The notes: generated from the sequence alone by a model not told the origin. A stretch of DNA of 64,000 bases from Pseudisothecium myosuroides (GCA_951799445.1 OX637294.1:19369452-19433451), one strand, 5' to 3'; positions 1 to 13,057 are shown, counted from the stretch's first letter. Numbers and translations: made by a program.

Positions 1-377
1 GAAATCTGGAGGACCCCTTGGTCCTATAGGAATTAAAGTCTGAAATACAAGATAGTCCAAGTAACTTTCACATAGCAAATCCAAATGAAATGAATAAAAG
101 CTTTTCATGTAGAAAAAAAATATAATCTATGAGATTATTTTTTTTAATATTCAAAATTTTGAATTTTTTTTAGTGCCCAATCTCCCTTTTGAGTTTATTT
201 GGGCATAACTTTTATTCCCAAGCATCAATTTTAAAAAAAAAATTATATTTCCACAAAACTAATTCATTTTTCTATCTTCAAAAAAAGTTTCAAAAATTAG
301 GACAAAAATTAAGACCGTATGTACTTGCCCAAAATCCAATTTGTTCCCTAAGGGGACAACGCTCCTTTAGGGGTTAA
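1..377. mobile_element. Truncated copy of the TTAA-flanked DNA element (right half)
   Basis: From about position 60 to 373 the sequence is a diverged match to the right half of the fuller copies at 1474-2390 and 41103-42024. It shares the stretch 'gggcataacttttattccc', the run of 'tatcttcaaaaaaagtttcaaaa', and the final TTTAGGGG followed by TTAA at 374-377. The left half is missing. No ORF of substance is present; the 62-codon reading frame inside it is not conserved between copies. Non-autonomous and decayed. Confidence 0.6.
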
Positions 378-1125
378 AAGAAATCAAACCTTGTACTAAT
401 TATATGTACTAAGACATGCACTATTGGATTGAAAAATTCACATAAACTATAAAACTGTCAAAAAATTATTTTTATTTTTGAATATTAATGATCTTTATTT
501 GTCTACATGGCAAAAATAAATGTGAGCTTGAATGAATAGTACTTTACTTCAACTCAATGCCAAATATACAAAAGATGCCATTTTGTAAGTTGCAAGCAAA
601 ATTGGGCTTCCACGCTTTTGAAGGATTGACCACTTTATTCTTGTAGACTTGTCAAAAAATATTAAAAATTATAGACTACGTGATTACCTCAAGTTCCACA
701 TCAGATTGCAAATTTCTAATTTTTTCTTTCAATTTTTCTTCAAAAATATTTTTTTATTTCCTACAATTGCACAACTGAATGATGTGCCTTAATCCTCTAG
801 AAAATCCACCTTTCTAATGCAATACTTGAAAGTGATATTTTTTCTAGTTCCATTGTCTTACAAGTCAAATGACCCCAAAATTGATGAAGTTAATAACAAA
901 CTTAAGATAAATGCAAAGCAAATGGTTATATAATTTTCCAAGGCTCTAGTATATACTATATTTATTAAATTGAGACTTTGTATGAATTTAGGACTTCATG
1001 GACTTTAAGGTTACTCCAACCTTGAACACCTTAAATATAATATATTTAGAATTTTTAATATGACAAACAACTTCTAAAGGCTTGTATTAAAATTATGTGT
1101 ATTGCAAATATATAGTGAGATTATG

Positions 1126-1337
1126 TTAACCCTTGAAGGGCCTCAAAGCTCGTTGCATGATATTTGATTTATAGAATTTAGTGGTATTTGGTTAAAAAAA
1201 CATTACAAAGTAAATTAATAATCATAATAGTACATAAACAAAAATGTATCACAATGCATATATTAAATCACAATTGAAGAGTTATAAGGCTAAATATGGA
1301 TTGTGTAGAAGGACCCCAAGGGTCTTTCAAGGGTTAA
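1126..1337. mobile_element. Short TTAA-flanked MITE (about 204 bp)
   Basis: TTAA at 1126-1129 is followed by CCCTTGAAGGGCC, and the other end reads TTTCAAGGG then TTAA at 1334-1337. The ends are therefore inverted repeats flanked by a TTAA duplication, the hallmark of piggyBac-type transposition. The interior is AT-rich with no coding potential. Confidence 0.6.
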
Positions 1338-1469
1338 CTTCAGATTGAAGAGGACTCAATCATTAGAGAGAATCCGAGGCCTCTAGAAGGCTGCTCTACA
1401 CCCTCCGAGGACCTTGAAGTTTAGTTTTTTTTGGCTTAGGGACAATTGGTTAGGGGCTTCAAAACCGAG

Positions 1470-2394
1470 TTCACCCCTAAATGCCCAAGGCATTTTTTGG
1501 CTCTGAAACCACAGAGAACTGCCATTTTTGCTCTAATCACTCAAGAAATCCAAAAAAACATTTTTCTTAAAATCTAACCGTAGGATCTTGTACTTCACTT
1601 GTCTTAGATTATGTGATAAAAATTTCATGAAGTTTGACCGTACAAATTGGAAGATATTAGCATTTGAAGTTGGAAAAAGAAGTTTTTTTGAACTGTGGCT
1701 TGCAATTTCAAATGACTTTGACGGCCATTTGTGGATGTTTTTTGCACTACACACCGTAAAGTTAAAAATTTTTATGTTGAAAATTTGAGTTGAGAGTCAA
1801 GGGAAAAAAAATTCAGAATGTCAAAACTTGATTTTCACATATAAAAAAATTGTTAAGTAGAAACAAGTCCAAAATTAAACAAAACACTAAACCGTTAATA
1901 GCTCTTAGGTGGAATTAAAACACCATAATCCCAACGGTGGGATTGTTGTTGGCTTGTTGCAAACAAACTTAACCTTATCAAAAAAAAGTTTGAAAAAATT
2001 TGAAGATTGCATTCCAAAATGAATTCTACAAGTTGTTTTTTGAAAAAGATGCTCAAATTGCCCGAAAAACAAGATTGTCCATAGCTTTCTCATTTTGAGT
2101 CCAAATAGAATGAATCAAAGCTTCAAATGTAGAAAACAACATGATCTTTTGGGGGGGGGGGGGGAGAAATCAATTTTTTTAAGTTTTTTTTTGCCCGACA
2201 AACTGTTTTTTTGACTTCAGGTGGCATAACTTTTGCCCCTATGCACCGATTGAAAAAAATATATTTTTAGAAAGCTAATGTGATTTCCTATCTTCAAAGA
2301 AAGTTTCAAAAAATTAGGTCAAAATTTGAGGTCACACAAGCTTGCCCAAAATCTTAAGTGTCCTTTGAGGGGACTTTGGGCATTTAGGGATTAA
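1470..2394. mobile_element. TTAA-type DNA element, about 0.92 kb, copy 1
   Basis: The left end reads CACCCCTAAATGCCCAAGGC (the flank has decayed from TTAA to TTCA at 1470-1473). The right end reads GGGCATTTAGGG followed by TTAA at 2391-2394. Its interior aligns along its whole length with 41103-42024. A 14-G homopolymer lies at 2151-2164. The short ORFs on either strand are not shared with the other copy, so this is a non-autonomous element. Confidence 0.7.
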
Positions 2395-3109
2395 AGTGTA
2401 CAATATTCAAGGTTAAGATACTTTAATGCATCTTAACTCTGATTATTGAATACCTTGCATTTTAACTAAGTTTTGGAAAAAAAATGCAAATCTAAAATAG
2501 TCCAATGAGCATTTACCACCAAAATTTTATTTTAATGGGAATGTAATGAACTCATTTCATTAATATTTCATGAAATCAAGAGTGAGAAGAGAAGCTCTTT
2601 ATAGAAGTTGGGTAGTAAAAGCGAACACAATCCATTAGAGAAAATTTGGGGTGAGAATAGGGCCCTTGAGATCTCTAATGAAGTTACTTAAAGGTCACTC
2701 ATACCTTGATTTAGAAGGCAAAATCAAGATAAGCATGTCATCATGAAGTACCTCATTGTTATCATTACAGGCCAAGAATGCATAAGTTTGAGTTTTAGGT
2801 GGCGCCAAAGCTTGGCTGGCTACTAGATCTTGATCATGGTTTTGAAAAACATGGCGCTAAAGCTGAGATGGAGGGCAGTTTAACAAGGGAAGAATATGGG
2901 GGTTAAGTTTTGAGCTGAGTGGCAGCGTCCTTTTACTTGTCTGCTTCTTCAGCAGATTCAACAACCAAGTTAGTGTGTGGAGAGTGGAAGGTAGGCCATC
3001 ATGTTTTTGTGAGCTGGAAATGGAGACCAATCTTAGTTTGATTCCATATTCACCCTAAATTAGCATTGGAGTTAAAACTGCTCTTTGTAAATGCCCAAAG
3101 TGACTACAT

Positions 3110-3641
3110 AAAATAGTAAAATTAGGTTGCGTTAACAATTAGGTTGTCTTGCTCCAAGGAAGATACTTTACAAGCCATCAATGTCAATAAATACTTCTAC
3201 AATCAAACTTCCCTTATTGCATAGAAACGGTGGAAATTTTTTTAGCTACATGCACATAAAGAAGCTTAAGTGCCAAAATTTAATTAATTAAACATACTCA
3301 TGAAGTATAGTAATTGTACTTGATTGGTTCAAATAAGTTATTCAACTAAAAAAGCTAGTGATGTATGACACAATCACCTCCATTAATGCTTTGTGAAGTA
3401 GACTTTATGCACATAAGGAGTATGCAAATATAGAACTACAGTTAATTATGCAAGTAGGGAATTCGCATTATGAGAGGTTTCATTGTACATATATTCTTAT
3501 TTATACACATGGAGGTTTATAAGTCCCAATTATAACAATATCTAATTCAAAAGTAGTGCACTCTTGTACAATAACATCAAATATTTATATAGTGTTAAAT
3601 GTCAAGAAACCAGTCTGGGGCAACCTAATTTTACTATTTTG
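3110..3641. mobile_element. TIR element (AAATAGTAAAATTAGGTTGC ends), copy 1
   Basis: AAATAGTAAAATTAGGTTGC at 3111-3130 is repeated inverted as GCAACCTAATTTTACTATTT near 3620-3640. The interior is non-coding. A shorter, opposite-orientation relative lies at 22041-22289 in the last intron of the COX6b gene. No transposase is visible, so the superfamily is not assigned. Confidence 0.65.
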
Positions 3642-4479
3642 TGTATATATTGTATATAGGCCTCAGATTTATAGTCCCTAATTCATGCTAAGTGGAGCTC
3701 TAATTTTTGATGTATTAGTTGCTATTGTAGTATTGTTCCTTTCAAGTTTACACAGACCTTTAAATATTTGGCTATTTTTAGTTCAATCTTTTATGAAGCT
3801 CATGTATAATGTATTTAGTGAAGTGCTACAAGTATGGACAATTTCATTAAAATGGCAGTATTCCGAGTGCCACTTTGATGGCGTGCCATTTTCACCATCT
3901 AGGATTGGTATAGATTTCAGAATAGCTGTTCTAAATTATTTTCATGCCATTTAAAACAAATATCGCCATTTTAACGAAATTGCCCATAAGTGTGACTACC
4001 CAATTTTTAGTATCAAGAAAGATTAGGCAAATACTTCTATAGCTAGCTAGTTTCATCTCATTCGGTAATAATATTGCAAGGGTGTCAACCTGAATCCAAT
4101 TTGACTAATTAGTAAACATGAAGTAAGTTATATGGACTCAATTAGTCGATACAGACTTTATTGGATAAAGCAAAATAATTTACATGGTGAAATCCAAACC
4201 TAATCACGCATTAAATCCAAATTATCACTCTCCTAAACAAACCCAAATAATAACCCAAAATTCAATTTTATGGTCAAAATTAGAGAAACGCAGAAGTTCA
4301 GCCATAATAAAAAACTGCAATAACGGTTACAGCAATTCAATCATATTGTTAGAAAATTGCAAACTTCCTAAATCAAATGTAAATCCCATCATTGACAAGT
4401 ATGAGTGTGGGTTGTGCCTTGAGATTAGTGTACTTGAGCAGTATAGTTTACCCCTCTTGTCGTGGTCACAGTAAGTTAT

Positions 4480-4890
4480 CCATTGAGCACGCAGGATCCT
4501 ATTGGGCCTTTGGTGGAGGGAAAAGCAATGTCACAGTGGCCCATGCCATGTCAAATTTGTTCTTGAACTCACTTAAAAGCTAATTGTAATTTAGAAGAGA
4601 GGGCCCAATAGCCACCCCAAATTCTTTCTAATGTATGTGGGATATGTAAATTGGGCTCACCGCTCACAGTTAAGTTAAAACATAAGAATTGTGTTAAGTG
4701 TAGAATTTCAGATCACATTTAAGTATAGTATAATATTTTTTTTTCAAAAAACTTTGAGCTAATAAAAATTATAGAATCAAGCTAAATTTCATCTCCAAAA
4801 ATCCGTTTGAGGTTTTGAGTCTTTAACTAAAAGTTATGGACAAATTTCAAAGAGGATTTTAAGTCTCCGACTAAAAATTATAATCTTGCC
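4480..4890. repeat. Dispersed repeat related to the arms of the 61.2-62.7 kb foldback element
   Basis: Shares 'gtgggatatg(t/c)aaatt', 'cacagttaagt', 'caaaaaactttgagctaataaaa', 'tccgtttgag' and 'aaaagttatggacaaattt' in the same order as 19000-19320 and both arms of 61740-62280. It is non-coding and diverged. Confidence 0.6.
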
Positions 4891-5222
4891 CCTATTTGAA
4901 GCCATGTCTAGGGTTAAATCTAAACCTATACTAGCTAATTTGGGGCCTCTAATTGCAAATACGAATTCATAATTTAAAAAAATAATAATACATGAAAAAT
5001 AAAAAAATTCTTGCGTTTTCCCTGAGGATAAAATTCCTGCGTTTTCACCTTGCAGGGCCTACTTTGTGGGACGGGTTTAACATCCTGCTTTCTATTTTTT
5101 GCTCTTGCCACTTCAGTGTCCGGCCTCAGGGCTTGGCTCTCTCTCTCTCTTTAATGCAAAGGTTCTTCCATTTGTTGTTAAAAAAAAAATAAGAAGTCAG
5201 AACCTGCAGTCCCAGCCACTTC

Positions 5223-5346
5223 CCAGCCACTGACTTTTTTTTTTTTTTTTTTTTAAACACATGGACAATTTCCATTGATAGAGGAAACAGTACAATGAAC
5301 CGAGGGAGCAAGTCCCCGGCGGAAAATATTTCCAGCCACTGACTTT
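5223..5346 (-). mobile_element. Very short 5'-truncated LINE insertion with 15-bp TSD
   Basis: The repeat CCAGCCACTGACTTT occurs at 5223-5237 and again at 5332-5346. Between them lies a poly-T run followed by sequence matching the 3' end of the LINE at 27266 (poly-T, then AAACACATGGACAATTTCC, then ATTGATAGAGG). This is the structure of a target-primed LINE insertion on the minus strand that copied only about 94 bp. Confidence 0.8.
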
Positions 5347-5559
5347 CTGCAGTAGCGACTAGCGAGGGAGACCTAGTCGGGTGATGTGTTGATGCATTTG
5401 CAAGGAAACTCCGTAATGGTAGGCACCAAGCTTTCGATTTCCTCAAGCCCGCCTTATTTAGTCTCTTATTGCTGGGTCCGCGCGCGCCTTGGTTGAGTTG
5501 GTATACATGTTTCGGAGCGGACGCGGTCACGCTTGCTCGTGCAAGCATGGCCCGCACAT

Positions 5560-6159
5560 GCATCGATAGCCATCGTCATGAGGGAGGAGCTAGAACTTGA
5601 TCTGATCGAGCCGGTGACAATATGTTGCAGATGAATATTTTGGTCGGTTGATGTCCATGTTTAATTTATCGTTGTGGCGTGATCGAAGCTAGTTAAGGTG
5701 GAAGATCCAGAATCGATCTCGATCACTAGCTAGCGCGTGCAGTTTGTTTCGATCTCAAGCTTAACAAGCCTGATAAGTGTGAGTTTTCGACCACCGGCCA
5801 ATGTGGACCATTATATTGTTGTCGATCATGATCATTTCATGTGCTGTGTGTGCGGAGCTTGGATGGAATTGAGTTAGTTTCGTGCTCTGAGTTTGGATGT
5901 GCTGATTTAGTTTTTGTCGGTAGTATATGCTTTCTGTCGGCAAGGATTTCTTGGATTTTTGGTGAGGATCTAGCGCCTTAGGCGGAGTGGCGATGGATTT
6001 TCAGATCAGTTTTTAAGTGGGACTCCTTTGGTATGGTGATTACAATTTTCTGTTGAGATTTTTTCTTCTCTGAATCTTAGGTGCGAGCAGGAGGATGCTA
6101 GGATCAGTCTAACTGTACGAACCGCTCTTTTCGCAGTGGCGTTAGTGGAAGGTTTGAGG
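5560..6159 (+). promoter_or_regulatory. Upstream region / possible 5' UTR of the kinase gene
   Basis: This stretch has a higher GC content than the flanking intergenic DNA and no repeat signature. A possible splice acceptor (TTTTCGCAG) ends at 6136, 24 bp before the ATG at 6160, so a 5' UTR intron or an earlier exon is possible. No TATA box or other element could be assigned with confidence. Confidence 0.3.
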
Positions 6160-9100
6160 ATGGAGAACGGGCTGATGCTGAGAGATGATGTCACTAGGGT
6201 CCGCCATTTCCGGGGCCTACAGGACGAAATCTCGAGGGAAATGCGACTCATTCCATCGAGCAAACTCCCACCGGTAAAGAAGCTGAATAATCACAAGATC
6301 TTTCTGGCAAGGCTGAGAGCTAGAGGCGCCACGACGGTAGTTTACTGCGTGGAGGAAATCCGTCTCTTCAATGGTGACAAGCACGAAACCACCCGGTTTA
6401 GCTTCCACTCCTCATACTGCAGCACCATGGAAAATGAGCGGAGACTTATCGGGGAAAACCACGACATACGCATGGAGGTAAGTCCTTGTCCGAACACATC
6501 AAATTTTAGCCTGTATCCTCACTAATATTATTAAGTTCTCTTTGATTAATCGGCGGTGCGCTCAGGATGTACCAGGCGCGGTACCGGACTTTCCTCCACA
6601 TTGGTGTTTTGCCGTGAAACTACGCAGTCTAGAGCCATCACAAGTTTTGAAAAGTAGCGAACTGATGCAAGTTGAGCAGGTCTTCAAAGCTACTAATGGA
6701 GGTTCAATTTTTTTGTGATTCAGGGGGTAGTCTAGTGTCAGTTGTACGTTCTTTCTTTGAAAATTCGTAAAATATTGCATTTAGTGTCACAACATTGCAA
6801 TGCGACTTTGGGTTGTATGTCTTTTAGAATTGATAATGAAATCACCACACAAAAAAACACAGAAAAAGTGTCACTTATCTTGGCTCTCGTTCATTGTTGA
6901 AGGTGATACAAGCTTTAACAGACGGTACTTCCAAAGTGAAGACGGTCTCCTTCATTCCCGGCGGAGTGGATCACATCCGACACACGGCGGACGTCCTGCC
7001 AAAGCGTTGGCAAGAGGAGTTGGACACGTTTTGTGCGGCTTTGGGCAACCTCGATTGCCGGAACTCCCACCTTCGCCATGTCCACTTTGAGACGAAGCTG
7101 TGCACGGGCCTCAACATTGACCAGTTGCTACAGTCGTCACTCGAGGAAATTTCTCTTCCCGACTTGAAGGAGAAGTGGTGGAGGGACTTTGCAGCCAGGC
7201 TAGCGAGGAATCAAACATTGCGCGTGGTGACAGTGCCATATGACAGGGAGAAAATGAACACGTTCTTACAAACTCCATCATCCATACGACAAGGAGGTGC
7301 GATCTTTACAATCCCCTCAAATCATGTGTTCTATTCCCAGTTCAAAATACCAAAGTGGACGTGTTCTAATTGTGTAGCTAGATGCATGGCAGTTTCTGAT
7401 TTGCTACGAACAGGCCAGGCTTACGTGCACTCTATGGAGAAATGGTCCAATAGATGGTAACGACACAGAGTTTACCACTTAATTAAGAGGACGGTGATTA
7501 TCTGTGATTCATTTGCTCCCTCATATAAATCGATGAGAGCTGTCAAGAGCTAACTAATTAAAGAGAGAAACGAGCAAATTACAACATTATGGAATTTCTT
7601 GATTAGTGTTTATATTTTCCTCTCTCACTGTTAACTTTTTTGCTGCATGTGCAGAGCCCATCTCGGAGTCTTGGACAACGTGCAACCAGACGATGAAAAC
7701 GCTCTGCATTTCCTTACCGCACGACTTCAGAGCCCATGACGAAGCCGACGCGGAGGCGATGGCGTCTACGCTGTACCGGGCCATCTCTGTGTCGACCTTC
7801 GTGATCGAGTATTCCCCCCCGGAGCAACCGCCGAAGCTCCTCGCATTTGCGAAATGTCTTCGGCAGGCTTTGGTGCGGGCGACGAACGTGAGCGTGCTGC
7901 ACTTGCTGGTGCCGTTTCGGGGCCCGGAACTCCGCGAACACATTCTGTCGGTGCAGGAGCTCACATGTTTGATTTTGGTTTTAGATTTCTGCGGGAAGAA
8001 TGATCTGAATGCCGCCAAGAACATGATTCGAGATAGTCCAAAGCTGGAGGTTTTTGGACTTCGGCGTCAGGATCCGAAGAGGAAGCTGAGCTTCTTGAAA
8101 CGACGTCTGCTGTCTCAGGAGATCACCAAGGCGGACATCGTCATGTTTCTGGGGCACGATAGGTTTGACGAGACTCGCCTGCGGACCCTGTCACTCCGAG
8201 GCTGGGATTTGGTGGATGGGGAAACGGTTTCAGCAGCCTTGGATGACCGCTTGGAGGCACAGCCAAATCTGTATATCGACTTGACCGGCACGGGCCTTCT
8301 GTTGAAGAACAAGCGCGCTGCTCACGTAGTGCCGGAGGTCAGTTCCGAGAGCGGAAGATCGACGACCACGGGCTTCTCGTCCTCGCACAATACTTCCCAA
8401 GCAGGTACTTGAAAATCAACTTCTTTCCCATAAATGTTTACATGTTTTGAATTTTTTTTTCTATTTTCATGGAGATCATTGTTGTTTGTAATTACTCAAA
8501 CATCGAAACCCGACCTCTACCTATTTGGACGCTTAGATAGGTCCATTCCAGTCCTTGTTTTCTGAGTTTTGTGCACTGCAATTAATGTCACCATTTTCGC
8601 GCTTTGAATAGTACCAACTTAACGAAGTTTCCAACCATTTTCTCATAATGGTTTTCATATGACGATAATATCTCGACTTGATGGTGTTCAGGTAATAATG
8701 GCAGCGTGTACCTGTCGGCCATATCACGCATGTCGGGCAAGGCGCTCTCGACCGGCGCCAGCACGAGCGGAAGCTCGTTCTATGACAGAAGAAACCCGAT
8801 TTCCGAGCATGACGAACTTGGCTCCCACATTGACGCGGGGCCGGGCTCTGTCTGGGCAGCAACACCGCAACACCAGTCGTTGCCACTGCAGCAGCAGGAC
8901 CAACAACAACAGCAACATCCCGGGCCGCAGCGAGGTCCCCCTATGCACTTCTCCATTTTCTCATTCGACCAATTGCAGGAGGCCACCGGTAACTTCGACC
9001 CCGGCGCCGTGATCGGCCGGGGCGGGTTCGGACAGGTACAGTCAAATTGGCACATGCAGTGATTCTGTTTTTGACAGATTTGGACACAATATTATTGAAT

Positions 9101-12100
9101 GGGCTCTTTTAACGGAGGAAAATGCGAATAAATCTTGGTAGATTTCCCGGGAAGTTTGTTGTAAATTTCCAGAAACTGTACTGTAGCTCTCAACCTATAT
9201 CTTTCCAAATTGAGAAGCCCCGACTGAGTAAATTCGTGGATCCTCCCTGTTTCTGATCGCCAACTGTGAGCAAAACGTTAATTTCGTTAAATTGGCGTAT
9301 TCCATTACTTTGGCGCCTTTCAGGCAGTGCGGCCTGAAACGTATTTCTATACCTGTCCTGGTTTTTAGTTTCTTGCATTGTATAGATTTGGGTAACTCTA
9401 ACTAAATTAAATTGACGTTACTGTGGATGCAGCGGCAATTCCGCGACTCTGGCACGATTCAGAGCGTGCGTTCTAAAATGGAAGTCTATTCATGTCCTAG
9501 TTTTGAGACCTTTTGGTACGAATGTCACAATTTCTGGCGCACAGAACCACGTCAATGTAACAAAACTGGGACACTCTTTAGGTACGGTCGCTCGAGATCT
9601 AGGGTCCCTTCGATCTCAAGCTTGATCTGGCGCCCTGGTGCAGGTGTACTTCGGGGAGCTGATAACGCCGGACAATGGCTTGCGGGAAGTCGCAGTGAAG
9701 GATCTGAATCTGGAGGGCGTGAACTGGCAGCGCGTGGTGAAATCGTTTGAGACGGAGGTGCGGACGCTGGGGCATCTTCACCACAAGAACCTGGTGCGGC
9801 TGCTGGGCTACTGCACTCACGACCGGCGTCACCTGCTGGTGTACGAGTTCATGCCGAACTCGTCGCTGGACCGCTGGATCTTCCGGGACGGCAAGGAGGA
9901 GTTCAAGCTGCCCTGGAGGACGCGCGTGAGCATCGCGGTGGGCGTGGCGCGTGGGCTGACCTATTTGCACATCGACTGCAACCAGACCATCATTCACTTG
10001 GATATCAAGCCACAGAACATTCTGTTGGACGGACAAATGGTCCCCAAACTGGCGGACTTCGGCATCGCTAAGCTCGTGGTGGACACGGAACGGAATCTGG
10101 TATGACTCTCCTACGACCCTTCTCTCCGATGTATCGAAATTCTGGTTCACTCGTTCATTTTTCTCTGAAGTTCTGGTGCTCTGATACACTTTTTTTTCTC
10201 TGGAAATCTGTAAGTCTCGTAAACATCAATTTCATTTAATTGGAGATATTCCACAAACCAGAATTTGTGCATATACCTTCCCGAAGGTCTAATTTTAATA
10301 GGCAAAAAACTAGGGTAGGTATAGATTTTGGTTTCAAATTGTGTGACTGGAACTGCGCCAAAGTAATAGAATATGATCAATACGTCAATTTAACAAAATT
10401 GACGTTCATACAATTTTATGTGAAAATTTGGTTAGTCCTCTCATACGTTAAAATTAATTGTAAAGTGAGAGGAAACTAGGGTTTCTTTCCAGGCTTAGAG
10501 TAGCAAAAAACAAAGGTTTCTTTTGATTTTCACTCCTAATTTGGCTTTCACCAATGAGAACTCACAAACATTTAGCATGTGGAAAAAAGGACTGTAACTC
10601 CGGATAAGAATCTTGAGTTTAGAGCTTACTTCTATAAGGACATTGGGGATGATAGAGAATCCTTCTTTGTAAGACAAAAGTGCATATGTTCATCCTTGGA
10701 ATTATGTGTGAAAAGGGGAGGTCTTGTACAGTAGTTTGATCTCCAATGAGTGCTTTTGGGTTTTTTAAAGTCGATGATTCACACTATACCAAAAAGGATG
10801 ATTTCCATAGTGACCAATCCAATCTTATAGGGTTAACTCAAGACCAAATGGTGCATTTATTGTCGGGAACACATTTCAAAATTAGCTTGCAACTGCAGAC
10901 CGGTTTTCTTTCACTTAACGTTTAACTCTATTGTCACTGAATATCTGGTAAGTCTCTTAGATTTTTCTCTGGAAATCTGTAAGTCTAGTACGTTCTCTCT
11001 GAACACCTGGTTGCTCTTACAATTTTTCTCCGGAAATATCTCATACGCTTCTCTCTGAAAATTTGGTAAGTCTATTAGATTTTCCACTGAGAATCTGGCT
11101 CTCTTGTACATTTTTCTCCAATATTCTGGTACTCTCATTTATGCTTCTCCATAAACTTACATACTCTCATTCATATTTCTCCTGTTGTATTTTTTTACCT
11201 TCATTGAAATTTCCTAAATGATTTCTTCACCAACAGTAGCAGCAACCACTGTTGGCCATTCAGGCACTTCGAGGTTCAGTCCGTCTCGGTGTACATTTCA
11301 AGACTTGAAAGTGTTAAAAATGTGCAGAATGTTTTTTTTTGCAGGCAACAGTGACCCGAGCACAAGGGACAGAATGTTACATGGCCCCTGAAATCTACCA
11401 AAGTAACTGTGTGTCACCCCAGAGTGATGTCTTCAGCTTTGGGCTTCTGCTTATGGAGATCGTGAGGGGGAAAAAGAATTCTAACATGCCACGAGGAGAT
11501 GAAGGTGATTCTCATCTGACCTTTCCTTTCTGGGCGAGAAAGCAGTTCCGAACTGGCCAATTCATGGTAGCATACGAACAGCTCTCGGCTCCCGTCGTCT
11601 CTCCATTGATCCCCGAATATCAAGAAGAAGAAGCCCAGAGGATGCTGTGCATTGCGATTGCTTGCATTAATGTAAGTCGATGCTCACTTTACTCACAATC
11701 TGTGCTTGCTATATAGAAATCATGAGAAAAATGGGTTCAGGAATGTTGTTTGTGGATGTCTCCATGCGAACTTGATGAGAGTGATAAGTTGGATTGTCAG
11801 CCATTGTTACACTGGTTTCTTACAAAACCTGCTTGATGTGTGCCTAAAGCATTCATAGTATCAAGTTAGCATGCTTTTGTGACTCAGAATTTGCTTGATA
11901 CTAGTTCAGTGCCGTTAGCCCAGGAAGCCCAACGGCTTACGCCTTATGCACTGTAAGCTGTTTTGTGCATGTAGGTCATAGTATACGGGGACTTGTTTTT
12001 CTTTCCAATTTTATTTTTAAAAATCGACTGTTTGTACTTGCTATATTCGGCACTGACATTCAAGCCTACGATTGATGCAGAGGCAGTTCAGTTACTACAT

Positions 12101-12281
12101 TGAAATACTTGATGCTAATATTTTGGATGGATGCTTTGATGTTCAGGAAGATATGGTTATGAGGCCAGATATGAGGACTGTGTTGCATATGCTGGAGGGG
12201 CGGGAGCCCGTGCCAGACCCAAGTCAAAGTAGACCCACTGTCAGCTATGATTTCAGGTTTTATGAATCAAATGTAAGATAG
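6160..12281 (+). CDS. LRR-like / protein kinase fusion, non-RD Ser/Thr kinase (8 exons)
   Basis: Splicing at consensus GT-AG sites with matching phases gives exons 6160-6477, 6566-6679, 6903-7296, 7655-8404, 8692-9035, 9644-10099, 11345-11671 and 12147-12281, about 945 residues. Residues 1 to about 500 are unrecognised but contain repeated short strand patterns resembling LRRs (LRHVHF, LEEISLPDL, LRVVTVP, TLSLRGWDL). A Ser/Gln-rich linker follows. The kinase starts near residue 630: Gly loop IGRGGFGQ spanning an exon junction, VAVK lysine, HLDIKPQN catalytic loop, DFG, MAPE and a C-terminal RPDM. The loop has Leu where RD kinases have Arg, a trait of many plant immune-type receptor kinases. 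No signal peptide or transmembrane segment is seen, so the product looks cytoplasmic. The start ATG is the first in the exon and could lie further upstream. The last exon could alternatively begin at 12081 with the same phase; 12147 restores the usual C-(I/V)-x-E-D spacing. The role is inferred only as signalling. Confidence 0.85.
10613..10836. mobile_element. TTAA-type MITE in kinase intron 6
   Basis: Matches 20765-20985 in the same direction and 22970-23192 inverted (shared 'gacaaaagtgc' versus 'gacagaagtgc', and 'ccaatgagtgcttttg'). The right end is ATAGGG plus TTAA at 10833-10836. The left boundary is decayed and approximate. Confidence 0.55.
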
Positions 12282-13057
12282 GAAATAATACAGTATGTAC
12301 CAGTAGTACTCGATGTTGTATACTAGTTTGAATTACTCCTGTTCATATCCAATTTTGACCCAATATCATGTAAAGTAGGTTGTCAGGTCACAGCTCCTAT
12401 GCTAGAGGGGGCCACAGTTTCTATGTTTCAAGTTCGTCATTAGAATGCACAGGACCATGTGGATTAGTTTGAATAAGGGGAATAAAAACGTGAACTCACT
12501 TGCTGAGGGTGGTATCAGAACTCTATGAGGGGGCCACTACTTTACAGGATAGAAGTTTAGCATTGTGCCCCACTTTGGTAACACACCTCCAAAGCTTGGA
12601 GCAGGGATTGCTAAGGCCCAGCACCCCTAATTTTATACAATAGTAAAGAGAGATTTTCAGTCCAGATGTCAGGAGTGCCAAAAGGTTTAAGGAGTACAAA
12701 TGTTGACCAAAGTAACATCACTCACAAAGGAAAGCATGATTTGGCAAACCTTTCAAGAAAAAAATGTGCTACAATAGAAAGACTAATGTACTGAACGATG
12801 AATGCTTCATACCATGATCGTGTCATGTTACAAAAACAGCATCCACCCTAGAGTTCTGGAGAAACACGAGGGCTCCAATAGATGCCCCCAGAACAGATTA
12901 CCGCCTAAGTCAGCAATTCCGCAGCAACAACCAGGTAGCAAAAGTGGTCCACGAAATCTTAATCTCCATAGGGCTGAACGAAATTATACAAGGGCCCAAA
13001 AGGGGGTACCACCTTTGGTATGTACTGTACAAACCGCAAAGTTTGTTTGTAGGCTCC
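12282..13057. other. Intergenic between convergent genes
   Basis: The kinase gene (+) and the VPS2 gene (-) converge here, so this stretch should hold both 3' UTRs. The open frame at 12802-13182 on the plus strand overlaps the VPS2 last exon and has no recognisable domain. No repeat was seen. Confidence 0.5.

Larger units (their letters stand above)
2395..5225. other. Intergenic, no gene recognised
   Basis: Apart from the TIR element at 3110-3641 and the dispersed repeat near 4480-4890, this stretch is AT-rich non-coding DNA. The ORFs at 3685-3954, 4184-4474 and 4392-4583 have no recognisable domains. Confidence 0.5.

Noticed and set aside
5126..5563. 145-codon minus-strand ORF
   Set aside because: It runs through a LINE poly-T tract (poly-Lys) and its target duplication; no domain.
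9599..10189. 196-codon minus-strand ORF
   Set aside because: Antisense to the kinase catalytic exon with conserved VAVK, HLD and DFG on the plus strand.
12072..12146. Longer version of the last kinase exon starting at 12081
   Set aside because: In phase, but it would insert 22 residues in the middle of the conserved C-x-x-E-D-x-x-x-R-P segment; the acceptor at 12146 restores family spacing.
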